Part shown: in pieces, positions 19,017 to 27,348 of the stretch
Position numbering within the stretch: the stretch's first letter is position 1
Layout: the number at the start of each line of letters is the position of its first letter
Source: Nostoc sp. TH1S01
Lineage (GTDB): Bacteria > Cyanobacteriota > Cyanobacteriia > Cyanobacteriales > Nostocaceae
Assembly: GCA_018993265.1 (NCBI GenBank)
Contig: JAGKSW010000102.1
Location: 1-47,088, forward strand
Direction of reading: 5' to 3'
Length of the DNA stretch: 47,088 nucleotides
Notes under the pieces: generated by a model
Databases searched by the model: none
The model's input: only the letters and a program-made list of their open reading frames with translations
What the model was told of the DNA's origin: nothing
Made by a program: the position numbers and the translations under genes

Positions 19017-19646
19017 CTATTCGCCTGCTGCACGCTTAACTTGTCGGGATTCCAACCATAAGGGGATGGCAATCACAGCGACTAAAATAAGTAAGGCGGC
19101 GATCGCAAATTGGCTTACCCAAGCAACCAATTGTTCTAAAGAAATTACTTTGCCTGCAAAAAAAGCTAATGTTACCATCACAGCAGCCCAGGTTGTTGCT
19201 CCTGCTAGGTTATATAAGAAGAATTTTTGGAACGGGATTTCTGCTATTCCTGCTAGTGGCGCAGCAAAAATTCGCAACAAAGCGAAAAATCGTCCAAAAA
19301 ATACAGCTTTAATAGCATTTTGGCTAAATTGCTCTTTAATATTCAGTAATTTTTCTTCAGAAATCCTAAATACTTTACCTATTTGCAACAGGAAAGGCCA
19401 ACCTCCCAGTCTACCAATCCAATAACCGCAAGCACCACCAATTACAGCACCTGCAACTGCATCACTCAGTACTAACCAGTAACTCAGCTCATCACTACCA
19501 GCCAGAAACCCACCTACAAGGGTTACGGTTTCACCCGGAAGAGGAATGCCCAAGTTTTCTAGTAAAATTCCCAAAAAAATTGCCCAGTAACCATACTGGT
19601 GGGCAAATTCCTGGATGTTTTCTAGTGAAATAAATTCAAGAGACAT
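19017..19646 (-). CDS. DedA-family membrane protein
   Basis: A 209-residue inner-membrane protein of the DedA/VTT superfamily. Members are proposed lipid flippases or proton-linked transporters for undecaprenyl phosphate and phosphatidylethanolamine; which substrate applies here is unknown. Visible marks are WAIFLGILLENLGIPLPGET (21-40, with E30 and E39), a re-entrant-type GGFLAGSDELSYWLVLSDAV, FFGRFFALLRIFAAPLAGIA with the conserved FGRF...R, and two C-terminal membrane helices (about 145-200). Length is usual for the family. Start ATG at 19644-19646. It stands alone: its upstream neighbour is the divergent STAS gene 470 bases away, and the lysC gene follows on the same strand after about 190 bases. 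Confidence 0.9.
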   Translation of the reverse strand: MSLEFISLENIQEFAHQYGYWAIFLGILLENLGIPLPGETVTLVGGFLAGSDELSYWLVLSDAVAGAVIGGACGYWIGRLGGWPFLLQIGKVFRISEEKLLNIKEQFSQNAIKAVFFGRFFALLRIFAAPLAGIAEIPFQKFFLYNLAGATTWAAVMVTLAFFAGKVISLEQLVAWVSQFAIAALLILVAVIAIPLWLESRQVKRAAGE

Positions 19647-20119
19647 CCCGCACCGCCGCCTTTACAATTTTTTACCTTTACTCTATCTTGGCGCGTTTGT
19701 GCCTGGAGTGTCAATCAAAGTACTGTTTTGTCAGACCTAATCTCATCTTTGGGAATTGTTAACACTTTATAAAATTTATAACTTATTCAGTATTGACTAT
19801 TATTTGTTCAGACGCTATTAACACAGGTACATAGTATCTTAAACAAATCAAGAAATTTTTTATAAGAAATTTATAAAAATCTCGTGAAATTATGAAAATC
19901 TCGTAAAAGCTATTATTGATACTGAATTTACTAAGCGTTTGTGCCTATATTTAGTAAAGTTAACACAAATTATACGACATAAATACGTAAGCTGATAGCG
20001 TCAACTTCACAAATGTGAGTTCGCAACGCTTGGGTATCAGCAGTTATTCTCTGGTGAAACCGTGCAGTATTGATGTCAATTTTCATTTTTTCCAGTAGTT
20101 CAACTACCCAGATAAATAC
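19647..20119. other. Divergent spacer with both promoters and a structured leader
   Basis: An AT-rich 473-base gap with no supported gene. Bases 19871-19911 hold a direct repeat AATCTCGTGAAATTATG / AATCTCGTAAAAG. A multi-part hairpin is at 19991-20041 (listed separately). Promoters for the DedA gene on the left and the STAS gene on the right should be here; I could not place boxes with confidence. Confidence 0.55.
19991..20041 (+). promoter_or_regulatory. Possible structured RNA leader upstream of the STAS gene
   Basis: Nested pairings can be drawn: GCTGATA (19991-19997) with TATCAGC (20035-20041); GCGT (19998-20001) with ACGC (20026-20029); and TCAC (20007-20010) with GTGA (20015-20018) as a terminal loop. 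The 51-base fold would sit about 80 bases before the STAS ATG. It matches no riboswitch class I know. It may instead be a transcription-factor site or a small repeat. Confidence 0.4.
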
Positions 20120-20473
20120 ATGACTATCGCACAAGAATTGCAAGTGGTTTTATTCAAACCCCAAGGAACCATAGACTTGCAGGGTGGTATGGCTCTCAGC
20201 CAAAGCATGGCAGAAGTAATACCCCAACCTGATCAACTTTGGGTCATTGACTTAGCAGAAGTAGATTTCATGGATAGTTCTGGTTTGGTTCCCTTAGTCA
20301 AAGCACTGACATCTGCCCGACAATGTGGTTGCCGCTTAGTTATTTGTAATGTCAAAGCTCCTGTAAGGTTAATTTTAGAACTGACCCAGTTGGATTCAGT
20401 TTTTGAAATTTTTAACACTTACGAAGAGATCACCAACATTGTTAGCCAACAACCTTTGGCACTAGCAAGCTAA
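20120..20473 (+). CDS. STAS-domain protein (anti-sigma factor antagonist-like)
   Basis: A single STAS domain of 117 residues. The fold marks are FKPQGTIDLQGG, WVIDLAEVDFMDSSGLVPLV and CRLVICNVKAPVRLILELTQ. The phosphorylatable serine of this family is the second Ser of DSSG, here S54. Such proteins bind and are phosphorylated by anti-sigma kinases or relay signals through partner switching. No partner kinase or PP2C phosphatase is adjacent, so the target is unknown; in cyanobacteria related STAS proteins act in signalling beyond sigma factors. ATG at 20120 is the only good start. The gene is monocistronic: a terminator-like hairpin follows at 20640-20668. Confidence 0.9.
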   Translation: MTIAQELQVVLFKPQGTIDLQGGMALSQSMAEVIPQPDQLWVIDLAEVDFMDSSGLVPLVKALTSARQCGCRLVICNVKAPVRLILELTQLDSVFEIFNTYEEITNIVSQQPLALAS

Positions 20474-20639
20474 TCTCCAATTATAGTAAGAAAAATTGTT
20501 GGTGTCTACCAAAAGCAATTATCTGTTTTACCGTTAATACATTAAGGGCGATCGCCAGATTTCCACAGTTGCTAAAATTCAACACTCTTGACACTTAAGG
20601 GCATTACAAATCTAAGTTACGAAAAGCTAAGACTATTAG

Positions 20640-20668
20640 AGCCTGTGAATTGCAGGCTTTATTTTTTA
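20640..20668 (+). terminator. Rho-independent terminator between STAS and coiled-coil genes
   Basis: AGCCTG (20640-20645) pairs with CAGGCT (20653-20658), seven-base loop, followed by TTATTTTTT on the plus strand. It lies 167 bases after the STAS stop and overlaps the stop codon of the convergent minus-strand gene, so it fits as the plus-strand terminator. Confidence 0.7.
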
Positions 20669-21226
20669 AGCATTTTGTACCGCAGAAACACTACCTTGCC
20701 CAGCGGTGGGGCGAGGAAAGTTAGGTAAGTCAATACCACTGTGACTGGAAGTACGGGTTTTTAAGGCTAAACGGTAACTGACGCTTTGCAATTCTGCTTG
20801 CAGTTTGCGATTTTCTCGTTGCAACATAGCAACTTTGTCTCTCACTGGAGCCATACGTTCCTCAAACTTCCGGCGATAAATTTGAGGTAATTCTTGTACT
20901 ACCTGCTCTAACATCCGGCTACGGTCTGTTAATTCTTGGACAGACTGGCGCAGTTGATAAATTTCTGCATCACGAGTGGCAATTTGCTCTTGATAAAAAG
21001 TTACCTGTTGCTCAACAGCTTGTAATTGTTCTCGTAACGCTTGCAACTGACTGAAATCGCGCTCCGATTCAGAACGCTGGGGCATAAAATTAGCATTGCC
21101 CTTCACCAGCCGAAAGAGTTCTTGAGATAACTGCTGCACTAATTGATCTCGCAGTTGCAGCTCTTGGCGCAATTGCGATACTTCTGTTGAGAGAGCTTGG
21201 ATGTTGGGTATGTCAGTTTGGCTCAC
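20666..21226 (-). CDS. Coiled-coil protein of unknown function
   Basis: A 186-residue soluble protein dominated by heptad patterns between about residues 10 and 155 (EVSQLRQELQLRDQLVQQLS, QALREQLQAVEQQVTFYQEQ, QLQRENRKLQAEL-like stretches). It has a positively charged middle (PQIYRRKFEERMAPVRDKVA) and a Ser/Pro/Gly-rich tail. There is no signal peptide or membrane segment. I do not recognise a named family; it resembles small cyanobacterial coiled-coil proteins of structural type, but that is only composition. Start ATG at 21224-21226. It is convergent with the STAS gene and lies 292 bases after rpsF on the same strand. Confidence 0.8.
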   Translation of the reverse strand: MSQTDIPNIQALSTEVSQLRQELQLRDQLVQQLSQELFRLVKGNANFMPQRSESERDFSQLQALREQLQAVEQQVTFYQEQIATRDAEIYQLRQSVQELTDRSRMLEQVVQELPQIYRRKFEERMAPVRDKVAMLQRENRKLQAELQSVSYRLALKTRTSSHSGIDLPNFPRPTAGQGSVSAVQNA

Positions 21227-21518
21227 AGTGGCTTACAGCTCCCGTTGACGAATCTTTTATCATCTTAGGTATAACGGCGATCGTACTGCCTTTGGCAAGT
21301 ACTTGTTAATTTAGCATTCCCAACCGAAGCACAAAACAGTCAAAGGTAAAAAAAATTTTGTTTTACTGTATCTAGTACTGAGTTTTGTAGTATAAACACT
21401 CATTACTCAGTACCTAATTATGTCCTTAGTACAGCATGGCGTAAATCAAGCAAGCAATTGAAATAAGTGCAAAGCTGAGAAGAAAAACACTCTTTCTTTT
21501 GACTTTTGCCTTTTTGTA

Positions 21519-21845
21519 CTAGGCAGTTACGGCAACTTTCTCTGCTGCTGCTCCTGAAACTTCTTGCTTAATGGTTAAGTAGCGAATTACCTCTTCACTC
21601 AACCGCATAGCACGCTCTAAAGGAGCAACAATGGTTCCCGGCCCAGTGTAGTTCATTTGGATGTAAATTCCATCCCGTTGCTTTTTAATTTCATAAGCCA
21701 GACGACGCTTACCCCGATTTTGAATTTCAATATTTTCGGCACCTTGCTCTTGAATCAAGGTTTGGTACTTAGCGATCGCTTGATCTACCTGTTCGTCATT
21801 GAGGTCAGGACGCAGGATATACATTGTTTCGTAAACTGTGGACAT
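21519..21845 (-). CDS. rpsF: 30S ribosomal protein S6
   Basis: Small-subunit ribosomal protein that binds 16S rRNA with S18. The 108-residue sequence has [40 protein letters not shown] and [20 protein letters not shown], the standard S6 pattern; length is normal. Start ATG at 21843-21845. Unlike the rpsF-ssb-rpsR operon of many bacteria, no ssb or rpsR follows here, which is usual for cyanobacteria as far as I recall. A pyrimidine-rich tract just past the stop (21490-21516) may help end the transcript. Confidence 0.97.
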   Translation of the reverse strand: MSTVYETMYILRPDLNDEQVDQAIAKYQTLIQEQGAENIEIQNRGKRRLAYEIKKQRDGIYIQMNYTGPGTIVAPLERAMRLSEEVIRYLTIKQEVSGAAAEKVAVTA

Positions 21846-22351
21846 GAGTTTGAAATCCCCTTTTGGACTATTTGGCTGCTAGCGCGAAATTATACAAGCA
21901 TCCTGAGAAAATACCTGCATATTTCAACATCTGAAGCAACAAGGAACTATAATCTTACCAGTTTTTTAGATGAATCATCAGCAAAATCTGCCGAAATTTG
22001 TACTTTAGCCAAAGGTTACTTTATGGATGGGAAGGAATCAATCAGAGTAAAAGGGGCAGGAGGCAGGGAGCAGAGGGGAAAACGGGACGTTTTATCGGTT
22101 TTCGTCTCTGCTCTATGCATGGGAACTGGGTAAAATTCTCCCCCTGCTCCCCATCAAAAAATTTTGCTCTGCCTTGCTCCCTGCTCCTTTTCCCCTTGCC
22201 TCTTCCAGTAAATAACAGCAAATTAATTGATCTATTGGCTGAACCAAAAGGTATGCTTCCCAAAGGAGCCTATAAACTCCTGACTTGAATTGCTGAAGAT
22301 TATCGGCGATTACGGCTCTTAATTGCAGACAATAAGGATATTATCAAGGTT
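21846..22351. other. Divergent spacer between rpsF and the FAH-family gene
   Basis: A 506-base gap. Next to rpsF is ordinary AT-rich promoter-like sequence. Bases 22050-22205 are a low-complexity composite: GGGGCAGGAGGCAGGGAGCA on one side and CTGCTCCCCATC, TTGCTCCCTGCTCC on the other, so the two halves are complementary and could fold into one long stem of imperfect pairing. Open frames crossing it are products of this repeat and not genes. Confidence 0.6.
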
Positions 22352-23125
22352 ATGGCACAGCGTTATGTGCGAGTTCAAAATCCAGAAGGCAAAATTTATT
22401 ACGGCTTGCTTCAACTATCTCTGAATGTACAGGTGTTGGATGCGCCACCTTGGTTACAGGGACAACCGACAGATTTAGTTTTAGCACCCGATAGTTACCA
22501 AATTCTCTCTCCTTGCGCTCCCTCAAAAATTGTGGCGGTAGGTAAGAATTATGCAGACCACGCAGCAGAGATGGGAACCTCCGTACCCAGTGAGCCATTA
22601 ATTTTTCTCAAGCCACCAACATCAATTATTGCTACTGAATCTGAAATCAAATATCCTCTGCAATCTCACAGAGTTGATTATGAAGGTGAATTAGCACTAA
22701 TAATTGGCGATCGCGCTTGTGACTGTACCCCAGAGGAAGCCCAAACCAAAATTTGGGGTTATACGATCGCTAATGATGTGACAGCACGAGATTTACAACA
22801 AAAAGATGGTCAATGGACTAGAGCCAAGGGGTTCGATACTTTCTGTCCCCTAGGCCCTTGGATCGTCCGAGAATTGAATCCAGGTGCAAGATTGCAGACT
22901 TTCATTAACGATGAGCCGAATCCCGTGCAATCTGCGGGGATTGATCAAATGGTTTTTACCCCTGATATTTTGGTATCTTACATCAGTAAAGTGATGACTC
23001 TAATTCCAGGGGATGTGGTATTAACGGGTACACCATTAGGTATTGGCCCCTTGCATATAGGCGATCGCATTCGGGTGGAAATTGAAGGCATTGGTCGTCT
23101 AGAAAACACCATCGTAGCCCGGTAA
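22352..23125 (+). CDS. Fumarylacetoacetate hydrolase (FAH)-family protein
   Basis: The 257-residue protein belongs to the FAH superfamily, metal-dependent hydrolases, isomerases or decarboxylases acting on acyl pyruvates, oxaloacetate or aromatic-degradation intermediates. It shows KIVAVGKNYADHAAEMG (59-75), RVDYEGELALIIG with metal ligands E111 and E113, ANDVTARDLQ with D142, KGFDTFCPLGPWIV and LTGTPLGIGP. The N-terminal 57 residues match the small extra domain often found in this family. The most widespread members are oxaloacetate tautomerase or acylpyruvase (FAHD1-like); which reaction this one does cannot be told. ATG at 22352 directly begins conserved-looking sequence (AQRYVRVQNPEGK). 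Single gene. Confidence 0.9.
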   Translation: MAQRYVRVQNPEGKIYYGLLQLSLNVQVLDAPPWLQGQPTDLVLAPDSYQILSPCAPSKIVAVGKNYADHAAEMGTSVPSEPLIFLKPPTSIIATESEIKYPLQSHRVDYEGELALIIGDRACDCTPEEAQTKIWGYTIANDVTARDLQQKDGQWTRAKGFDTFCPLGPWIVRELNPGARLQTFINDEPNPVQSAGIDQMVFTPDILVSYISKVMTLIPGDVVLTGTPLGIGPLHIGDRIRVEIEGIGRLENTIVAR

Positions 23126-23200
23126 TAAATGCTGAGTTGAAAGTGCTGTTAGCGGTAGCGGGGCGTTTAGCCCGTACTGAGTTACAAGACTAGCCTCTGG

Positions 23201-23302
23201 TACAGTCGGCAGAAATAAAGCACCCAATATAAATTGCTGAAAAGCTCACTATACGGGTTTCTTCATTTCATACTTCCTACTTCATACTTCAGCCTTTTTT
23301 AC
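23201..23302. repeat. Dispersed element, copy A
   Basis: About 100 bases here match 43553-43684 nearly base for base, for example AAATAAAGCACCCA, TATAAATTGCTGAAAAGCTC and TTCATTTCATACT, and both end with CTTCATACTTCAGCCTTTTT. Copy A supplies the stop codon of the Tic20-like gene (TAA complement at 23299-23301). Confidence 0.85.
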
Positions 23303-23775
23303 CGCACCTGCATATAAACAGCATCGGAAATTGCGGGAATTTCTGCATAACGTCCCAGAAGAGACTGGACAACTGAATATGCTACTGCTGCCACTATACC
23401 CAGAAAAATAGTGCTATATAGAGTTTGCAGAGCAAAGCCTCCATTGGGAACTAGCCCCACAATATCAGTTAGAATGCCACACAAAAAGATAATGATGTCT
23501 AAAAGAATTGCTTGCATGGTGTTGAAACGAATAAAGTGAGAGATATTTTCGTTTCTGACTACTAACAGCCATAAAGCAAAGAAAATAATTAGCCCAGCAA
23601 ATCGCACACGTCTATATAATGACCACAAAATTAGAACAGGGCTAAAAACAACCGTTAAGGCAGGAAACTGTTGTAATAAAATAAAACCAAAACTTAGAAC
23701 CTCAACCAGAGGTAGCAAATAAGGTAAACAAGCAAAAATGCGATCAGAAACGTTTGTAGAACCACGCCAGGCCAT
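23299..23775 (-). CDS. Tic20-like membrane protein
   Basis: The 158-residue protein has about four membrane helices (around 15-40, 42-72, 83-100 and 115-140) and starts MAWRGSTNVSDRIFACLPYL; it contains HFIRFNTMQAILLDIIIFLC. This is the pattern of cyanobacterial homologues of chloroplast Tic20, the core of the inner-envelope protein import channel (Ycf60 family). The bacterial function is not established. Start ATG at 23773-23775. A small Cys-containing gene lies 79 bases upstream on the same strand and may share its transcript. The last codons and stop overlap dispersed element A, so the C-terminal end may have been changed by its insertion. Confidence 0.88.
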   Translation of the reverse strand: MAWRGSTNVSDRIFACLPYLLPLVEVLSFGFILLQQFPALTVVFSPVLILWSLYRRVRFAGLIIFFALWLLVVRNENISHFIRFNTMQAILLDIIIFLCGILTDIVGLVPNGGFALQTLYSTIFLGIVAAVAYSVVQSLLGRYAEIPAISDAVYMQVR

Positions 23776-23854
23776 TTTGCATTCTCCTGTGGCAGAATTT
23801 TAAGAGTTACTTGAGCCTAGGATAACGCAGTTGTCTAGTTTCCCAGAAGCGACA

Positions 23855-24109
23855 TCATCGGATATCGGCAACCCGAAAGCCCATGATACATTCATACTGC
23901 TCTGGCTGTTGTTCGGTAAGTTTGCGAATAGCTTGACCGCAATGCAGTTGACCACCATACCAACGGGGTTGACCACTCCTATTCGCAAGTACACAAGACT
24001 GGCAAACCTGCTCAGGAGCAAGGATTTGATCATCCATTAAAATGACTAACATCCGAAGACCTCCTGCAAATCTTAAAATAATCTGTTTTTGTTCAGGGGA
24101 GAAAACCAC
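23855..24109 (-). CDS. Small four-cysteine protein of unknown function
   Basis: An 84-codon frame whose content looks real: FSPEQKQIILRFAGGLRMLV, VCQSCVLANRSGQPRWYGG, LHCGQAIRKL and a final ECIMGFRVADIR. Cysteines at 36, 39, 57 and 74 suggest a small zinc-binding fold, but no named family is recognised. The frame opens with GTG at 24107-24109; ATG at codon 20 is possible but would remove sequence that looks conserved. The Tic20-like gene follows 79 bases downstream on the same strand. The overlapping frames on both strands have poorer composition, so this is the preferred one. Confidence 0.65.
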   Translation of the reverse strand: MVFSPEQKQIILRFAGGLRMLVILMDDQILAPEQVCQSCVLANRSGQPRWYGGQLHCGQAIRKLTEQQPEQYECIMGFRVADIR

Positions 24110-24584
24110 TATTGGTATTTAAAGAGCGGCTGGTTGCAGAATTGACCTCAGCTATACATCAAAGCAAATTGCTTTGGGATTAATGTAGAATTAGCCTTTT
24201 CGTCTTCTATTAGCCTCGTTTTTGGCAAAAATGAGGTTAATTACCAAAAATTCTCCAGTGAACCTTAAATTCATTGTATGTTGAGTCTTTCAGAGATAGA
24301 GTTATTGAGTAATAGCTCATACATAAATTTTTACACCTAGTTTGAGCAGTATTTATAGTCTCTAGATAACTGTTAAGTTCATGTTCCAGAAAGAGCTTTA
24401 TAATAATTAACACATCAATGGGACTTAATCGGGCTGGGAGCTAAGTAATCAATTTTAGTTACTACCAATAGTTAATAGTCAGCAGTCAAAAAATCTGGAA
24501 ATGTAAACATTTGACTGCGAGTTATTACTTTGAAACTCAGTTCAAAAAATACCATTGTCCAAATTTCCACTAAGGATAGTTAAA
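24110..24584. other. Spacer upstream of glyA
   Basis: A 475-base AT-rich region holding the divergent promoters of glyA and of the small Cys gene. A 9-bp perfect inverted repeat, GCAGTCAAA (24482-24490) facing TTTGACTGC (24510-24518), lies about 70 bases before the glyA start; it belongs to the GTCAAAA-type repeats of this genome. I see no riboswitch pattern. Confidence 0.5.
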
Positions 24585-25868
24585 GTGACTAGGACTAATT
24601 CAGATTTTCTTGCATCTTCTGACCCCGCGATCGCCGGATTAATTGACGAAGAACTCCAGCGTCAACGCGACCATTTAGAGTTGATTGCGAGTGAAAACTT
24701 TACCTCTGCGGCGGTACTCGCGGCTCAAGGTTCAGTCTTAACTAATAAGTATGCTGAAGGCTTACCCGGTAAACGTTATTATGGCGGCTGTGAATTTGTT
24801 GATAAAGTCGAACAAATCGCCATTGACCGAGCTAAACAAATGTTTGGTGCGGCTCATGCTAACGTCCAACCCCATTCTGGCGCTCAAGCAAACTTTGCAG
24901 TTTTCCTGACTTTACTAGAACCAGGCGACAAAATCATGGGGATGGATTTGTCTCATGGTGGACACCTGACTCACGGTTCGCCTGTCAACGTTTCTGGTAA
25001 ATGGTTCCAAGTCAGCCACTACGGGGTCAGTAAAGAAACAGAACAACTCGACTACGACCAAATTCGAGAGCTGGCGTTGAGGGAGCGTCCAAAGCTCTTG
25101 ATTTGTGGTTATTCTGCTTATCCTCGCATCATTGACTTTGAAAAATTCCGTAGTATTGCGGATGAAGTTGGTGCTTACTTACTGGCTGATATTGCTCACA
25201 TTGCTGGTTTAGTGGCTTCTGGCTTACATCCCGACCCCATTCCTTATTGTGACGTTGTAACTACAACTACTCACAAAACCCTGCGCGGCCCCAGAGGTGG
25301 ATTAATTTTAACTAAAGACGCAGAACTGGGCAAAAAGCTGGATAAATCAGTTTTTCCCGGAACTCAAGGCGGGCCTTTAGAACATGTAATTGCTGCTAAA
25401 GCAGTGGCTTTTGGCGAAGTTTTAAAGCCAGAATTTAAAACCTATTCTGCACAGGTAATTGAAAATGCGCGGGCTTTAGCGGCTCAACTGCAAAACCGTG
25501 GGTTAAAGCTGGTGTCAGATGGTACTGATAACCATTTGATGTTGGTAGATTTACGCTCCATTGGTTTGACAGGTAAACAAGCAGATCAACTGGTGAGCGG
25601 TGTCAATATTACTGCCAACAAAAATACCGTACCCTTTGATCCCCAATCGCCATTTGTCACCAGCGGTTTGAGATTGGGTTCTCCCGCCATGACTACTAGA
25701 GGATTGGGTGTAGCAGAATTTACCGAAATTGGGAATATTATTGCTGATCGCCTGCTCAACCCCGAATCAGAAGCAGTCGCAGCTGATTGTAAACGTCGGG
25801 TAGCGGCATTGTGCGATCGCTTCCCCTTATACCCACACCTGCAAATTCCCGTACCAGCACTAGCATAG
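24585..25868 (+). CDS. glyA: Serine hydroxymethyltransferase
   Basis: A PLP enzyme that interconverts serine plus tetrahydrofolate with glycine plus 5,10-methylene-tetrahydrofolate; it supplies one-carbon units and acts in photorespiratory glycine/serine metabolism. The sequence has [35 protein letters not shown], the PLP lysine in [14 protein letters not shown] (K231), and the late [17 protein letters not shown] start it at GTG 24585 because AGGA (24573-24576) sits eight bases upstream and the resulting 427 residues fit the family. A longer frame from TTG at 24555 would place that ribosome site inside the gene. Monocistronic, with a hairpin just after the stop. Confidence 0.96.
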   Translation: MTRTNSDFLASSDPAIAGLIDEELQRQRDHLELIASENFTSAAVLAAQGSVLTNKYAEGLPGKRYYGGCEFVDKVEQIAIDRAKQMFGAAHANVQPHSGAQANFAVFLTLLEPGDKIMGMDLSHGGHLTHGSPVNVSGKWFQVSHYGVSKETEQLDYDQIRELALRERPKLLICGYSAYPRIIDFEKFRSIADEVGAYLLADIAHIAGLVASGLHPDPIPYCDVVTTTTHKTLRGPRGGLILTKDAELGKKLDKSVFPGTQGGPLEHVIAAKAVAFGEVLKPEFKTYSAQVIENARALAAQLQNRGLKLVSDGTDNHLMLVDLRSIGLTGKQADQLVSGVNITANKNTVPFDPQSPFVTSGLRLGSPAMTTRGLGVAEFTEIGNIIADRLLNPESEAVAADCKRRVAALCDRFPLYPHLQIPVPALA

Positions 25869-25880
25869 GTCATTTATCCA

Positions 25881-25942
25881 GTATGAAGGCTGAACAACTT
25901 ATTTCATCCTTCATACTTCACACTTCACACTTCATACTTCCT
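25881..25942 (+). terminator. Hairpin and heptamer repeats after glyA
   Basis: GTATGAAGG (25881-25889) pairs with CCTTCATAC (25908-25916), followed by a run of CTTCACA/CTTCATA heptamers. Placed right after the glyA stop it could act as a terminator, though there is no long T run; it is also one of the dispersed period-7 repeats. Confidence 0.5.
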
Positions 25943-26053
25943 TCCATAAAATCTTCTGCTGATAAAAACCGAAAATGTAGTAGATATTAAGTAGAACCCT
26001 CCCTCGGCAGAGTTTTGTCTTAACCACTACTTAATTTAAAATTTAAAATACAG

Positions 26054-27100
26054 ATGCCTGCTCAGATTTATCATCTGATTGCCTTCCTTGTGTCCGCCGT
26101 AGTCGTTCTCTGGACTACTCCTGATGTTAAGAACATTGGTATAAAAAGTGGAACTGTAGATAAACCTGGTGGTCGAAAAGTTCATGAACGCCCAATGGTA
26201 CGCCTTGGAGGAGTTTCTATCTTCGCAGGTACTCTCATTTCCCTAATCATTGTCTGGTGGTTAGGTGGATTTGGCAATTTGCCGCCTGACAAAGAATGGC
26301 AAATTTGGGGTGTTACTTTAGGGGGTCTGGGCTTTTTTCTCATTGGTTTAGCAGACGATTTATTAAGCCTGTCTCCCTTGGGACGGCTGCTATTACAGAT
26401 TATTGTTGCCGCTGGTGCATGGAAAGCTGGTGTAAGTATAGACTTTATTAGCATTCCGACAGTTGGTATAGTTGACTTGAATTGGCTAAGTCTGCCCATT
26501 ACAGTGATTTGGCTGGTGGGGATGGTTAATGCTATTAACTGGATTGACGGTTTAGATGGTTTAGCTGCTGGTGTATCGGGAATTGCTGCTGTAGTTATGC
26601 TTTTGGTGTCTCTATTTATGCACCAACCAGCCGCAGCCTTAATTGCAGCTGCTTTAGCTGGTGCAGCACTAGGATTTCTCCGATATAACTTCAACCCCGC
26701 ACAAATCTTTATGGGAGATGGCGGGTCTTATTTTATGGGATTCACCTTGGCGGCTGTTGGCGTAATTGGTTTGGTGAAAATTCCAGCTTTTACCGCTGTA
26801 ATTTTGCCTTATTTAATTTTGGCAGTACCAATTTTGGATATGTCAGCAGTCATTTTGACCCGCATTCGTCGTGGTCAATTGCCTTGGGTAGCAGATAGAT
26901 GTCACTTGCACCATCGATTACTACAAGCTGGTTTGTCTCATCGCTGGACAGTTTTATTTATTTATACACTCACACTCTGGGTTGGCAGTTTAGCATTAGC
27001 TATAGCTGGTATCCCTAGTGGTATTGCTTATGCTTTTGGTACAACCTCACTGTTAACTTACACTAGTTGGCGAGTTTGGAAACGCTCTCAGCAAAAGTAA
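26054..27100 (+). CDS. Polyprenyl-phosphate sugar-1-phosphate transferase (WecA/MraY family)
   Basis: A 348-residue integral membrane enzyme that loads a UDP-sugar phosphate, probably N-acetylglucosamine or a related sugar, onto undecaprenyl phosphate to start a cell-surface glycan. It shows VDKPGGRKVHERPMVRLGG (35-53), LADDLLSLSPLGRLLLQ (D101, D102), NAINWIDGLDGLAAGVSG (D165, D168), the FMGDGGSYFMGF motif, and the cytoplasmic HLHHRLL loop. About ten membrane helices are expected. The HLHHRL motif and lack of MraY-specific sequence favour the WecA/TagO/RgpG branch over peptidoglycan MraY. Start ATG at 26054. It is followed by the cinA-like gene, but a 248-base repeat-rich spacer separates them. 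Confidence 0.92.
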   Translation: MPAQIYHLIAFLVSAVVVLWTTPDVKNIGIKSGTVDKPGGRKVHERPMVRLGGVSIFAGTLISLIIVWWLGGFGNLPPDKEWQIWGVTLGGLGFFLIGLADDLLSLSPLGRLLLQIIVAAGAWKAGVSIDFISIPTVGIVDLNWLSLPITVIWLVGMVNAINWIDGLDGLAAGVSGIAAVVMLLVSLFMHQPAAALIAAALAGAALGFLRYNFNPAQIFMGDGGSYFMGFTLAAVGVIGLVKIPAFTAVILPYLILAVPILDMSAVILTRIRRGQLPWVADRCHLHHRLLQAGLSHRWTVLFIYTLTLWVGSLALAIAGIPSGIAYAFGTTSLLTYTSWRVWKRSQQK

Positions 27101-27139
27101 AAACTAGCAAGGTAAAAGAAATACAGTATTTTAAATAAG

Positions 27140-27306
27140 AATACAGAAGTCAGAATCTAGAATTCAGAATCAATTAGTGGAAGACAAATACCTACCACAA
27201 ATTTTAGATCACTAAATCTTCTCATTCAGAGACGCTGCGCGAACAAGTGAACTAGGTGTTTCACCGTTTATTTATCCTGAATTTTGACTCCTGACTCCTG
27301 AATTCT
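27140..27306. repeat. Inverted-repeat element between the WecA-type gene and cinA
   Basis: The left side carries AGAAGTCAGAAT and AGAATTCAG (27159-27167), and the right side carries TTTTGACTCCTGACTCCTGA followed by ATTCT (CTGAATTCT at 27298-27306). The ends are thus complementary across about 165 bases, with an inner GAGACGCTGCGCGAACAAGTG fragment that looks like another repeat nested inside. Resembles a MITE or degenerate repeat cluster. Confidence 0.6.
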
Positions 27307-27348
27307 ATTTAAATTAAGCCTGTTTCTTTTACCTTTTGCTTTGGTTAT

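Noticed and set aside
18991-19425. 144-codon plus-strand frame opposite the DedA gene
   Set aside because: Antisense shadow; the minus frame has the DedA motifs and membrane helices.
21657-22288. Two plus-strand frames (158 and 96 codons) crossing the rpsF start and its spacer
   Set aside because: They are built from the antisense of rpsF and the GGCAGGAGGCAG repeat tract; no recognisable protein pattern.
23800-24033. Alternative minus-strand 77-codon frame overlapping the small Cys gene
   Set aside because: Composition is weaker, it lacks the Cys pattern and begins inside the other frame.
24555-24584. Longer glyA start at TTG 24555
   Set aside because: The AGGA ribosome site lies inside this extension and points to GTG 24585; the ten extra residues do not look like GlyA.
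26182-26694. 170-codon minus-strand frame inside the WecA-type gene
   Set aside because: Pro/Lys/Ser-rich shadow of a membrane-protein frame; the sense frame has all the family motifs.
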